Assembly (NCBI GenBank): GCA_026391515.1
Contig: JAPLEC010000393.1
Coordinates: 1-16,072 of the forward strand
Origin: Bacteroidia bacterium
GTDB taxonomy: Bacteria; Bacteroidota; Bacteroidia; Bacteroidales; VadinHA17
Direction: 5' to 3'
Length of the DNA: 16,072 bases
The notes under the pieces were generated by a model, which worked only from the letters and a program-made list of their open reading frames with translations, searched no databases and was not told the origin of the DNA. The first letter of the stretch is position 1, and the number at the start of each line of letters is the position of its first letter. Both the position numbers and the translations under genes were made by a program. Shown piece after piece: positions 1-6,891 of the stretch.

Positions 1-263
1 AGGTTCTCGTCAAGACCGAAACCTTTGGCGATAGCCAGCAAAATGGCAACGACAGGAATGATTGAGAGAAGAGTGTAAAGGGTAAGAGCAGATGCACGAA
101 GCTGGATTTTATTATTTAAAAATCCTCGTACTGCAAGGACAATTATCCTCAATTGTTTGATCAGGAAGCTTTTTCTTTTTGATAATTCTGAGAGTGGGGT
201 ATGCCAGATTGCATCGTTCCACTTTTTGATCAGATTGAAGGCCCATGATACAGGATTTCCCAT
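1..263 (-). CDS. YihY/BrkB-type inner-membrane protein, N-terminal fragment
   Basis: This is a partial gene whose 3' end runs off the left edge; about 87 N-terminal residues are visible. The reading begins MGNPVSWAFNLIKKWND, followed by a basic stretch and then LRASALTLYTLLSIIPVVAI, which is the start of the first membrane helix. The 'RASALTLYTLLSIIPV' block is characteristic of the YihY/virulence-factor BrkB family (formerly called ribonuclease BN-like), polytopic inner-membrane proteins of unsettled function. I chose the ATG at 263. An in-frame GTG at 299 would add 12 residues, but it lies only about 15 nt from a possible TATATTTG promoter element, leaving almost no leader. The gene is divergent from the ComB-like gene. 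Family assignment is fairly sure; function is not known. Confidence 0.75.
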   Translation of the reverse strand, partial: MGNPVSWAFNLIKKWNDAIWHTPLSELSKRKSFLIKQLRIIVLAVRGFLNNKIQLRASALTLYTLLSIIPVVAILLAIAKGFGLDEN

Positions 264-313
264 ACCGGTAGATTTTGTTAATATTCTATGAAAAGCCACG
301 ATGCTCTCTGGTT

Positions 314-321
314 CAAATATA
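314..321 (-). promoter_or_regulatory. Possible -7 element for the YihY-like gene
   Basis: Read on the minus strand this is TATATTTG, an exact match to the Bacteroidota -7 consensus TAnnTTTG, about 50 nt upstream of the ATG at 263. No TTTG sits at the expected 19-21 nt further upstream; the nearest is only about 13 nt away. The call rests on half of the promoter and is weak. Confidence 0.3.
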
Positions 322-372
322 CGAAAACCTGTAACAAAAAAATTACTATTTTCACTTCATAAAATCAGATGG

Positions 373-1065
373 ATGAAAGTAGATATCCTTGAATTTATTG
401 AAGGAGCTAGATTAGCTAAAGGTGTTACAGTCATTATTGATGTCTTCAGAGCATTTTCAACAGCCTGCTATGCTTTTGATTCGGGCGCGGTCAGACTTAT
501 TGCTACAGCAGAGGTTGACGAGGCCTTTAATTTGAAAAAGAGCTATCATAATTCAGTTCTGGTAGGTGAAAGAGATGAGAAAAAAATTAAAGGCTTTGAT
601 TTTGGAAACAGTCCGACAGAAATTATTAAAACCAATCTGCAGGGAAAAACAGCAATACTAACCACAACTGCCGGTACGAACGGGCTATTAAATGCAAATA
701 ATGCAAGCAGCTTGATTACCGGAAGCTTCGTAAATGCCGGAGCAATAATTAAATATATTAAAACTATTAATCCACCGGTTGTATCACTTGTTGCAATGGG
801 ATACCGGGCTGCGATCTCAGCAGAAGAAGATCTTTTATGTGCTAAAATAATAGAATCAGGCCTTACTGGTAAAAGAAGAGATTTTAAAAAAAGCATCAGT
901 AACCTGAGGCTTGGTCCTGGCAAGAGGTTTTTCGAACCTAAAAACCTCGATTACTCACCTCCTACTGATTTCTTCCTCTGTACAATGATTGATCGTTTCG
1001 ACTTTATTCTTAAAGGTGAAAAGCGACCGGATGGCAATATTGATCTGGTAAAAATTGACTTGTGA
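373..1065 (+). CDS. ComB-like 2-phosphosulfolactate phosphatase
   Basis: The 230-residue product matches the ComB family, Mg-dependent enzymes that remove phosphate from 2-phospho-3-sulfolactate to give 3-sulfolactate, a step of coenzyme M synthesis in methanogens. Visible family blocks are IIDVFRAFSTACYAF (residues 21-35, with D23 and R26), GERDEKKIKGFDFGNSPTE (65-83) and the glycine/threonine-rich LTTTAGTNG (96-104). An upstream in-frame ATG at 301 would add 24 residues of non-family sequence; starting at 373 (MKVDILEF) matches the usual family length and N-terminus. The gene stands alone: no phosphosulfolactate synthase (ComA) or sulfolactate dehydrogenase is nearby. Homologues are scattered in bacteria where coenzyme M is not made, so the substrate here is uncertain although the fold assignment is good. 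Confidence 0.8.
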   Translation: MKVDILEFIEGARLAKGVTVIIDVFRAFSTACYAFDSGAVRLIATAEVDEAFNLKKSYHNSVLVGERDEKKIKGFDFGNSPTEIIKTNLQGKTAILTTTAGTNGLLNANNASSLITGSFVNAGAIIKYIKTINPPVVSLVAMGYRAAISAEEDLLCAKIIESGLTGKRRDFKKSISNLRLGPGKRFFEPKNLDYSPPTDFFLCTMIDRFDFILKGEKRPDGNIDLVKIDL

Positions 1066-1095
1066 TACCTTAATATATAATAGACATCAATAAGC

Positions 1096-1138
1096 CTGCG
1101 AATGCTTTGACAATACAATAAATAAATAGCCTTCGCAG
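1096..1138. repeat. Inverted repeat between convergent genes, possible bidirectional terminator
   Basis: CTGCGAATGC (1096-1105) and GCCTTCGCAG (1129-1138) pair over 10 positions with one mismatch around a 23-nt AT-rich loop. It lies in the 99-bp gap between the ends of the ComB-like gene and the glycosyltransferase gene, where a shared terminator would be expected. Neither side has a convincing run of T directly after the stem and the loop is long, so termination is only a guess. Confidence 0.35.
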
Positions 1139-1164
1139 ATAATAAATGATTAATTATCAATATT

Positions 1165-2106
1165 TTAAAATCTAAAAAGCGGCAATAATTTTCTTCTCTG
1201 GTGTATTTCGCGGAAGGTGATGAACATCGAAATTTTATACAGGTCAAAGAGCCACAGATGAGGAACAGATGAATCTATTCTTATCTCCATCTTTTCGCGG
1301 AACCTGATATAGATCCAGACAAAAATAAATCTTAACCTGAAAATCCTGATCCATTTGTAGATACGGAGCATTTTAACAGATGAAGTAAATGTCTTTTTAT
1401 CAGTGACACTATTATAAAGTTTGCTGAGATTTTCCAGACTGAGTTTTGTTTTATTCAGAAAATCACGGTTCGATTCAAGTCCTTCATGTACCAGCCCATT
1501 GTCAATATGAAGTATTTTAATGCCTGCTTTATTAAGCTGGTAGCTGAGCAATGTATCTTCATGTCCGTATTGCTTAATTTCCTCATTAAATCTCAGCTTC
1601 TCGAAGATTGTCCTGTCAATAAGGAAGTTAAATGTCGAAAAGGATGTATAGGGATGCTTATTCCTATCAGAAGCTTTGACCTGTTCTCTATTCCTTCCGT
1701 TCTTCCATCTCAGCATTTTATCAGGGTCTGAGGGTGGAGATTCATGATATAAAACTCCGCCGCAAATTACTCTGGATGAACCCATTGCAGAGATCCATTT
1801 ATTTATATATACCTCGGCTGTTCCAGGGATCATTGCGTCAGAATCAATATAAAGGAGAAAATCGCCTTTAGCTTCAAGCGCAAGTTTATTTCTTATTGCT
1901 GCACGGCCGATATTTTTTTCTGAAACAATGACTCTTACCCCCTCACCTTCCAGTAATTTATATCGGGCCTTGTTTTCAGGACTTGATCCATCGTCACCGA
2001 TGAGAATTTCAATAAATTCCGGAATATTCCCAATGCAATCCTTCATGCTTTGCACAAGAGCTGCAATGTCATAATCACAGACAGGGATAAGTAATGAAAT
2101 TGTCAT
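1165..2106 (-). CDS. Family 2 glycosyltransferase
   Basis: The 313-residue protein has a GT-A fold glycosyltransferase of family GT2. The N-terminus is the nucleotide-binding strand MTISLLIPVCDYD; DDGS at 38-41 contacts the nucleotide; IGRAAIRNKLALEAKGDFLLYIDSD ends in the metal-binding DXD (D88-S-D90); and QYGHEDTLLSYQL carries the ED pair that normally supplies the catalytic base. The last ~80 residues are basic and rich in aromatic residues (FVWIYIRFREK), which suggests contact with the membrane surface. Donor and acceptor cannot be read from the sequence. It likely adds sugars to a cell-surface glycan or lipid. It is a single-gene unit, divergent from the thioredoxin lipoprotein and convergent with the ComB-like gene, so context does not narrow the pathway. 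Confidence 0.85.
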   Translation of the reverse strand: MTISLLIPVCDYDIAALVQSMKDCIGNIPEFIEILIGDDGSSPENKARYKLLEGEGVRVIVSEKNIGRAAIRNKLALEAKGDFLLYIDSDAMIPGTAEVYINKWISAMGSSRVICGGVLYHESPPSDPDKMLRWKNGRNREQVKASDRNKHPYTSFSTFNFLIDRTIFEKLRFNEEIKQYGHEDTLLSYQLNKAGIKILHIDNGLVHEGLESNRDFLNKTKLSLENLSKLYNSVTDKKTFTSSVKMLRIYKWIRIFRLRFIFVWIYIRFREKMEIRIDSSVPHLWLFDLYKISMFITFREIHQRRKLLPLFRF

Positions 2107-2131
2107 CTGATCTACCCAGGAATTAACATAT

Positions 2132-2139
2132 CAAAAATA
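2132..2139 (-). promoter_or_regulatory. Possible -7 element for the glycosyltransferase gene
   Basis: On the minus strand this reads TATTTTTG, an exact TAnnTTTG match 26 nt upstream of the ATG at 2106. I find no TTTG at the expected distance upstream, so this is half of a promoter only. Confidence 0.35.
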
Positions 2140-2171
2140 CAATATATTTCTTAATATAGTACCTATCGAAC

Positions 2172-2202
2172 TTTGGCAAAGAAATTGCAATGACTAAATT
2201 TG
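2172..2202 (+). promoter_or_regulatory. Bacteroidota-type promoter (TTTG-N19-TAAATTTG)
   Basis: TTTG at 2172-2175 and TAAATTTG at 2195-2202 are separated by 19 nt, an exact match to the primary sigma factor promoter of Bacteroidota (TTTG, 19-21 nt, TAnnTTTG). Transcription should start near 2208-2210, about 20 nt before the ATG at 2229. This decides the start of the next gene, because the longer candidate ATG at 2190 lies inside the promoter. Confidence 0.75.
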
Positions 2203-2228
2203 TCACGAATTTTTATACCAGTTTTTCG

Positions 2229-3647
2229 ATGAAAAAAAGTGTTCTTGGATTCTTTCTTATTCTGTTTTCGTTTTCGGCAGGTTGCCAGGTAAAAAGCGGC
2301 TATGATATTTCTCTGATAGTCTCAGGTCTTAAGGATTCAACGATCTTTCTGGCTTATCATTATGGCGATAAACAGTATTTAAGAGATTCAACTGTACTTG
2401 ATAATAATGGACATGGGATTTTTAAAGGTGCTGAAAATCTTCCCCAGGGTATCTATATGGTTGTGCTTCCGGGGGAAAAATATTTTGAAATATTAATTTC
2501 TGACGATCAGCAATTTATTATAACATGTTCATACAGTGATTTTTTCAACACATTGAAGTTCGTCGGATCTGATGAGAATTCATACTTCGTCCAATATCAG
2601 AAAAAATGGGGAGCAATGCAGCAGCAGGCAACTGGCATTGGACGAAGAATCCAGATGAACAAGCAAAACAGTGATTCTCTAAAAATACTTGCTCAAAAAC
2701 AAAAGCTCAAGGAACAGGAAATGAAGGCATATCTTAACGAGGTGATCTCTGAAAATGATCACAATCTGCTTTCAGTTCTAGTAAAATCGATGCTCCCTAT
2801 TACCGTTCCTGAATTTACAATACCTGCAGGCACTAATAATCCGGATTCCGTTAAATGGGTGATGAAATACAATTATAATCAGGACCACTTTTTTGATAAT
2901 ATCGATTTTACTGATGAAAGGTTATTGCGGACTCCTCTTCTTTATGCGAGGCTCGATGCGTTTTTTACAAATGTAGTCCTTCAATCGGCCGATTCCATTG
3001 ATAAAGAGATTGACAAGGTGATTCAAAAATGCCAGGGTCATTATAAGATGTTTCAGTTTGTTTCGGTTTACCTCTTCAATCATTTCCGTGAAAGTGAGAT
3101 AATGGGTCATGATGCAGTAATGGTGAAGCTTGCTGATGACATATATCTGTCAGGTAAGGCTGATTGGGTTTCCAAAGAGTTTAAGGATGATTTGCGCAAG
3201 CAGGTTGAACTGCTCAGGCATAACCTGATCGGTATGAAGGCAGAAAACCTTGTTATGGATTCGTATAAAGGGATATTTGTTTCACTTTATGATATCGAAA
3301 AGCCATTCACCATTCTCTATTTCTGGGAGCCCAACTGTGGTCACTGCCAGGAAGCAACTCCCAAGCTCAAAGCTTATTATGACAAGGCCAAAAATAATGG
3401 GATTGAAATATTTGCAGTATGCACAACATCTAATAAACCGGCCTGGACTAAATATATTGAAGATAATGGATTGACGTGGATCAACGGATGGGATCCTGAA
3501 AGAAGCACACATTTTGATTATTTTTATAATGTCCAATCGACCCCAATGACTTATATTCTTGACAGGAATAAAAAAATCATTGCGAAAAAGATTTCAATTG
3601 AGGATATTCCTTTGTTTATTGAAAATTACAGGAAATACTTCAAATAA
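2229..3647 (+). CDS. Thioredoxin-fold lipoprotein with DUF4369/DUF5106-type N-terminus
   Basis: The product has 472 residues from the ATG at 2229. A signal sequence (MKKSVLGFFLILFSFSAGC) ends in Cys19, a relaxed lipobox (SAGC), so the protein is probably a periplasm-facing lipoprotein. Residues ~24-105 form a beta-rich DUF4369-like domain (SLIVSGLKDSTIFLAYHYG), followed by a helical DUF5106-like region to ~330. The C-terminal ~130 residues are a TlpA/ResA-like thioredoxin domain with active site WEPNCGHC (Cys370 and Cys373) and the cis-proline segment STPMTYILD. Such proteins reduce or exchange disulfides in the periplasm; the substrate is not identifiable. It is a single-gene unit whose last 8 bp overlap the end of the convergent BtuD-type gene. 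The start at 2190 is rejected because it overlaps the promoter. Confidence 0.85.
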   Translation: MKKSVLGFFLILFSFSAGCQVKSGYDISLIVSGLKDSTIFLAYHYGDKQYLRDSTVLDNNGHGIFKGAENLPQGIYMVVLPGEKYFEILISDDQQFIITCSYSDFFNTLKFVGSDENSYFVQYQKKWGAMQQQATGIGRRIQMNKQNSDSLKILAQKQKLKEQEMKAYLNEVISENDHNLLSVLVKSMLPITVPEFTIPAGTNNPDSVKWVMKYNYNQDHFFDNIDFTDERLLRTPLLYARLDAFFTNVVLQSADSIDKEIDKVIQKCQGHYKMFQFVSVYLFNHFRESEIMGHDAVMVKLADDIYLSGKADWVSKEFKDDLRKQVELLRHNLIGMKAENLVMDSYKGIFVSLYDIEKPFTILYFWEPNCGHCQEATPKLKAYYDKAKNNGIEIFAVCTTSNKPAWTKYIEDNGLTWINGWDPERSTHFDYFYNVQSTPMTYILDRNKKIIAKKISIEDIPLFIENYRKYFK

Positions 3648-4659
3648 TATCATCGCTTCTGTTTTCAAGATAATCTATCAGGCTGTAGATAGATTCAAAA
3701 CTGATTGTACATCTTTCTGTTTTAAGAACCCATTCTTTTTTATCTCCGGAAACAATCTGAATGCATGGTGTAATGTCAGATTCTGAAGGCAAATAACCTG
3801 CACGTTTAACTGCTTTTTCTGTCCAGTGACGAATCATTCCTTCACCTTTTATATTTATCTTTCCACGACATTCATTCCGGAAAACGAAACTGCCATCTTC
3901 TGCGTTGAATCCGATGATATCTGAATCAAACAGATTATTAAATGAACCGCTTAGAATAAGGTCTTCAGGGGCACCTTCCACTATATTATTTTCCAGTATC
4001 AGCCAGATTTTATCAGCCTGGTTAATGGCAATATTAAAATCGTGTGTTGTAAAAACAATAGTCTTTCCACCTCTTGTAAGGTCTTGCAAAAGACTGACAA
4101 TCTCATATTTGCTCTTTACATCAAGAAAAGCTGTCGGCTCATCCATGATCATTATTTGCGTATCCTGCGCTAACACTCTGGCTATCATAGCTCGCTGGCG
4201 CTCACCATCGGAAAGTTCAGAAACGTACTTGTCAGAAAGATCTGCTATACCTGTTTTATTAATTGCCTCAGTAATTATGTCATGACTATTCTGATCAATC
4301 CTGCCTATCCAGTTTGTATGAGGGAAGCGGCCTAGTGAGACCAGATCGTATACCTTCATATTACTTACTCTTACGATTTCAGTTGATATATATCCGATTT
4401 GCTGTGCAAGCTCAAGTCGTGGAATTTCAGAAAAATCTTTATCATTAATAATTACATTACCTCCAAATGAAGGCTGCAAGCCAATTATAGTCCTCAGCAG
4501 AGTGCTTTTCCCGATCCCGTTCTTTCCTATAACCGCAACAAGCTCTCCTTTACAGGCTCTTGCTGAAAGCGGAGGCAATAGTATTTTCGGTTTCCTTCCG
4601 GCTGAGTATCCGATCTCAAGTGCAGCGATGGATAATATTTCAACTTTTTTGTTGTCCAT
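3640..4659 (-). CDS. btuD: Cobalamin ABC transporter ATP-binding protein (BtuD-type)
   Basis: The 339-residue ATPase belongs to the FecE/BtuD class that powers cobalamin and siderophore import. Walker A is GKNGIGKS (45-52), the signature LSDGE is at 149-153, Walker B IMIMDEP is at 169-175 and the switch histidine is H206 in TTHDF. The Q-loop position reads GYISTE (89-94) rather than the usual PQ, and TE/TD at this site is what I recall from Bacteroidota relatives. Residues ~250-339 form a C-terminal extension absent from E. coli BtuD (about 250 residues); it is not a domain I can name. The ATG overlaps the permease stop by one base (TGATG), so the two are translationally coupled. It is the last gene of the riboswitch-controlled operon, which is the reason to prefer B12 over iron-siderophore as the substrate. 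Confidence 0.85.
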   Translation of the reverse strand: MDNKKVEILSIAALEIGYSAGRKPKILLPPLSARACKGELVAVIGKNGIGKSTLLRTIIGLQPSFGGNVIINDKDFSEIPRLELAQQIGYISTEIVRVSNMKVYDLVSLGRFPHTNWIGRIDQNSHDIITEAINKTGIADLSDKYVSELSDGERQRAMIARVLAQDTQIMIMDEPTAFLDVKSKYEIVSLLQDLTRGGKTIVFTTHDFNIAINQADKIWLILENNIVEGAPEDLILSGSFNNLFDSDIIGFNAEDGSFVFRNECRGKINIKGEGMIRHWTEKAVKRAGYLPSESDITPCIQIVSGDKKEWVLKTERCTISFESIYSLIDYLENRSDDII

Positions 4660-5726
4660 CAGAATAATTCTGAATTTCGTTTATTCCTCAAAATAACCCA
4701 GATTACTACAGGGATTCCTATCAATGATGTTACTGAATTTATGGGAAGTACATTTTCTGACCCTGGCAGCTGGGAGATAATATCGCTTACCAGCATTATA
4801 ATTCCTCCAACGATGATTGACCCTGGAACCAGAATAAGGTGATTGGATGTTTTAAAAATATTCCTCGCTATATGTGGAACCGCGATTCCGATAAAACCAA
4901 TCGGACCACAGAATGCAGTCACACTTCCGGCAAGAATACTGGTACAGGCAAATATTAAGATCCTTGAGCGCTTTATTTTAAGCCCGATACTGGCAGCATA
5001 ATTTTCTCCGAGAAGTAAAGCGTTCAGCATTTTAACAGAAACAATACTTAACAGAATGCCGGCAGAAACGGAATAAATAAGAATTTTCAATTGTCCGGCT
5101 GTAAGGTTTCCAAGACTGCCCAGCGTCCAGATTACATAAGCTTTCAGCATAGTTTCATTACTGAAATACTGCAAAATGCTGACAATTGCCGATATCCCGC
5201 TGGCAAGCATAATTCCGAGAATAAGAATGGTCATTATATTTCTTATCCTTGATGAAACAAACATTATCAGCAACATAACTGCCCCTGCTCCTATCCAGGC
5301 TGAAGATACCAGCACCCAGTTGCCAATGTTTTGCAGATTTCCGGAAATAAACCCTGCCGGAACGCCAAGAATAACTATTGCAACTCCCAGACTTGCCCCG
5401 GAACTGACTCCCAGAACATCGGGGCCTGCCATTGGATTCCTGAATACCGTCTGCATTTGTAAACCACTCAATGACAGAGCAATACCAACTACCAAAGCTG
5501 TAATTGCCTTTGGAAGCCTGAATTTCATAATGATAGTATGAACTTCAGAACCTGAATTATTAAACAGTGCTTTTAATACCTCCCCTGATTTGAGATTAAC
5601 CGATCTGAGAAATATATCCATAATGAAAACGATAATCAGAAGGATGATTAAAAGGATAAAAAACAGTTTCGTTTGTTTTGTAAACTTTGCAGAATTAATA
5701 TCAGATATTTGCGTCTCAGTTTTCAC
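4659..5726 (-). CDS. btuC: Cobalamin ABC transporter permease (BtuC-type, FecCD family)
   Basis: The 355-residue polytopic inner-membrane protein belongs to the FecCD/BtuC family, which forms a homodimeric channel with about ten helices per subunit. Family landmarks are FRLPKAITALVVGIALSLSG (the start of the conserved core), MQTVFRNPMAGPDVLGVSSGA, the LGSLGNLTAGQL loop, and FCGPIGFIGIAVPHIARN, which contains the coupling helix that contacts the ATPase. The N-terminus has about 20 polar residues before the first helix. It starts 10 nt after the binding-protein stop and shares one base with the ATPase start. Because the cobalamin riboswitch heads the operon, the substrate is taken to be B12; the sequence alone could also fit heme or siderophore import. 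Confidence 0.87.
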   Translation of the reverse strand: MKTETQISDINSAKFTKQTKLFFILLIILLIIVFIMDIFLRSVNLKSGEVLKALFNNSGSEVHTIIMKFRLPKAITALVVGIALSLSGLQMQTVFRNPMAGPDVLGVSSGASLGVAIVILGVPAGFISGNLQNIGNWVLVSSAWIGAGAVMLLIMFVSSRIRNIMTILILGIMLASGISAIVSILQYFSNETMLKAYVIWTLGSLGNLTAGQLKILIYSVSAGILLSIVSVKMLNALLLGENYAASIGLKIKRSRILIFACTSILAGSVTAFCGPIGFIGIAVPHIARNIFKTSNHLILVPGSIIVGGIIMLVSDIISQLPGSENVLPINSVTSLIGIPVVIWVILRNKRNSELF

Positions 5727-5736
5727 TCCTGGTCAG

Positions 5737-6888
5737 TTATTCAATTTTTCTGTAATAGAACAATTCATAATTTTCAAAAAGCCCGGGATGTAATATAGAT
5801 GCAATATCCTTAAGTATAATATCAGGATGAATGGTACCGCTTTCCCAGTAATCGTTGCCCCCTTTTGATGTGATTCTTTTATTGTTATTGTACAAATTAT
5901 TGTTTTTAAAACAGGGTATCATCTCAAGTCTGGGATCGAAAAGAATAATTTCTTTTTTTGAATTTACATTGCCTATGTTAAGCCAGTATTCAGCGTTAAG
6001 TGACTTCAGATACACGTTTTCCAGGCTATAAGGTGTTGAAACTGAAGATTCTGTGTCCTGCCAGAGATAATTCCCTCCCGCATCATTAATAAGTTTACTG
6101 ACATAAGAATTTCGGGGAGAAATAAACCAGCTATCCTTGAAAGGAAGACCAAGCATAACTTCGGGTCTGCTGTTAATATTACTGCTTATGCGGGTTTTAA
6201 TCTGATTATATGATTCCGCAATAGATTTATAAATACTGTCAGCCATTTTCTCTTTACAGAAGAGTGCCCCGAAAAGCTTTATCCATTCGGCTTTTCCGAG
6301 AGGATCTGTTTCAAGGTAATCGGCATTAAGCATGACTTTTATTCCCAGTTCCTTTAACTTTCCTTCGTAACCAGCTGATTCACTGCCAATTCCATACATC
6401 ATTATCAGATCCGGAGCCAACTTAATTATCAATTCATTATTCAGCCCGGTATCGTATCCAATATCGCTTATTAACCCTTTTGCTGCTCTTTCAGAAAGAT
6501 ATTTATCATAAATAAAACCCAGTCCGGATACCCCGGTTATTGCATCTGCCTCACCTAAAGCAGCTATCATTGCAAGGTGAGTGGATGATGTGCAAATTAT
6601 TTTCCTTATTGGTACACAAATAATCCGGGATGAATCAGTTTTCAGCGATAATGAACTCTTATTCCCTGTCAGGTAATATTCTTTTTTAATTCCGTTAGCT
6701 CCTTGCCAGGGATCAATAATATTCAATATAGTGCAGCTGTCGGTTTTTCGGAGGGTGAATCGTTCTGCTTTTGTAATAATTGCATCTTTAAAAAGCGAGC
6801 TGGATTCATTTTGCTTTTTATGAGTTCCTGAGCAGGAAACAGCCAGCATGACAGGGATAAAAAGAAAAATTGAACCTTGTCTCTTCAT
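5737..6888 (-). CDS. btuF: Cobalamin-binding ABC transporter lipoprotein (BtuF-type)
   Basis: The 383-residue substrate-binding protein belongs to the class III family (two lobes joined by a long helix). A signal peptide with lipobox LAVSC places acylated Cys19 at the mature N-terminus. The conserved binding-protein domain begins near residue 92 (IRKIICTSSTHLAMIAALGEADAITGVSG) and continues with DLIMMYG and the C-terminal lobe segment SWFISPRNSYVSKLINDAGG. Residues ~25-90 are an extra N-terminal segment with strand-like pieces (RFTLRKTD, KKEYYLTG) not present in E. coli BtuF (266 residues); similar extensions are frequent in Bacteroidota relatives. It lies 3 nt after the receptor gene and 10 nt before the permease gene. 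It should collect B12 in the periplasm and hand it to the BtuCD-type pump. Substrate is inferred from the riboswitch. Confidence 0.85.
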   Translation of the reverse strand: MKRQGSIFLFIPVMLAVSCSGTHKKQNESSSLFKDAIITKAERFTLRKTDSCTILNIIDPWQGANGIKKEYYLTGNKSSLSLKTDSSRIICVPIRKIICTSSTHLAMIAALGEADAITGVSGLGFIYDKYLSERAAKGLISDIGYDTGLNNELIIKLAPDLIMMYGIGSESAGYEGKLKELGIKVMLNADYLETDPLGKAEWIKLFGALFCKEKMADSIYKSIAESYNQIKTRISSNINSRPEVMLGLPFKDSWFISPRNSYVSKLINDAGGNYLWQDTESSVSTPYSLENVYLKSLNAEYWLNIGNVNSKKEIILFDPRLEMIPCFKNNNLYNNNKRITSKGGNDYWESGTIHPDIILKDIASILHPGLFENYELFYYRKIE

Positions 6889-6891
6889 TTG

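Noticed and set aside
301..372. Longer start of the ComB-like gene at ATG 301
   Set aside because: The extra 24 residues (MLSGSNIRKPVTKK...) do not resemble the family N-terminus, and starting at 373 gives the usual length and first strand.
546..923. Long minus-strand reading frame opposite the ComB-like gene
   Set aside because: It is a shadow of the plus-strand gene, which has clear family motifs; the antisense translation has none.
2190..2228. Longer start of the thioredoxin lipoprotein at ATG 2190
   Set aside because: It lies inside the -33/-7 promoter and adds residues ahead of an otherwise standard signal peptide.
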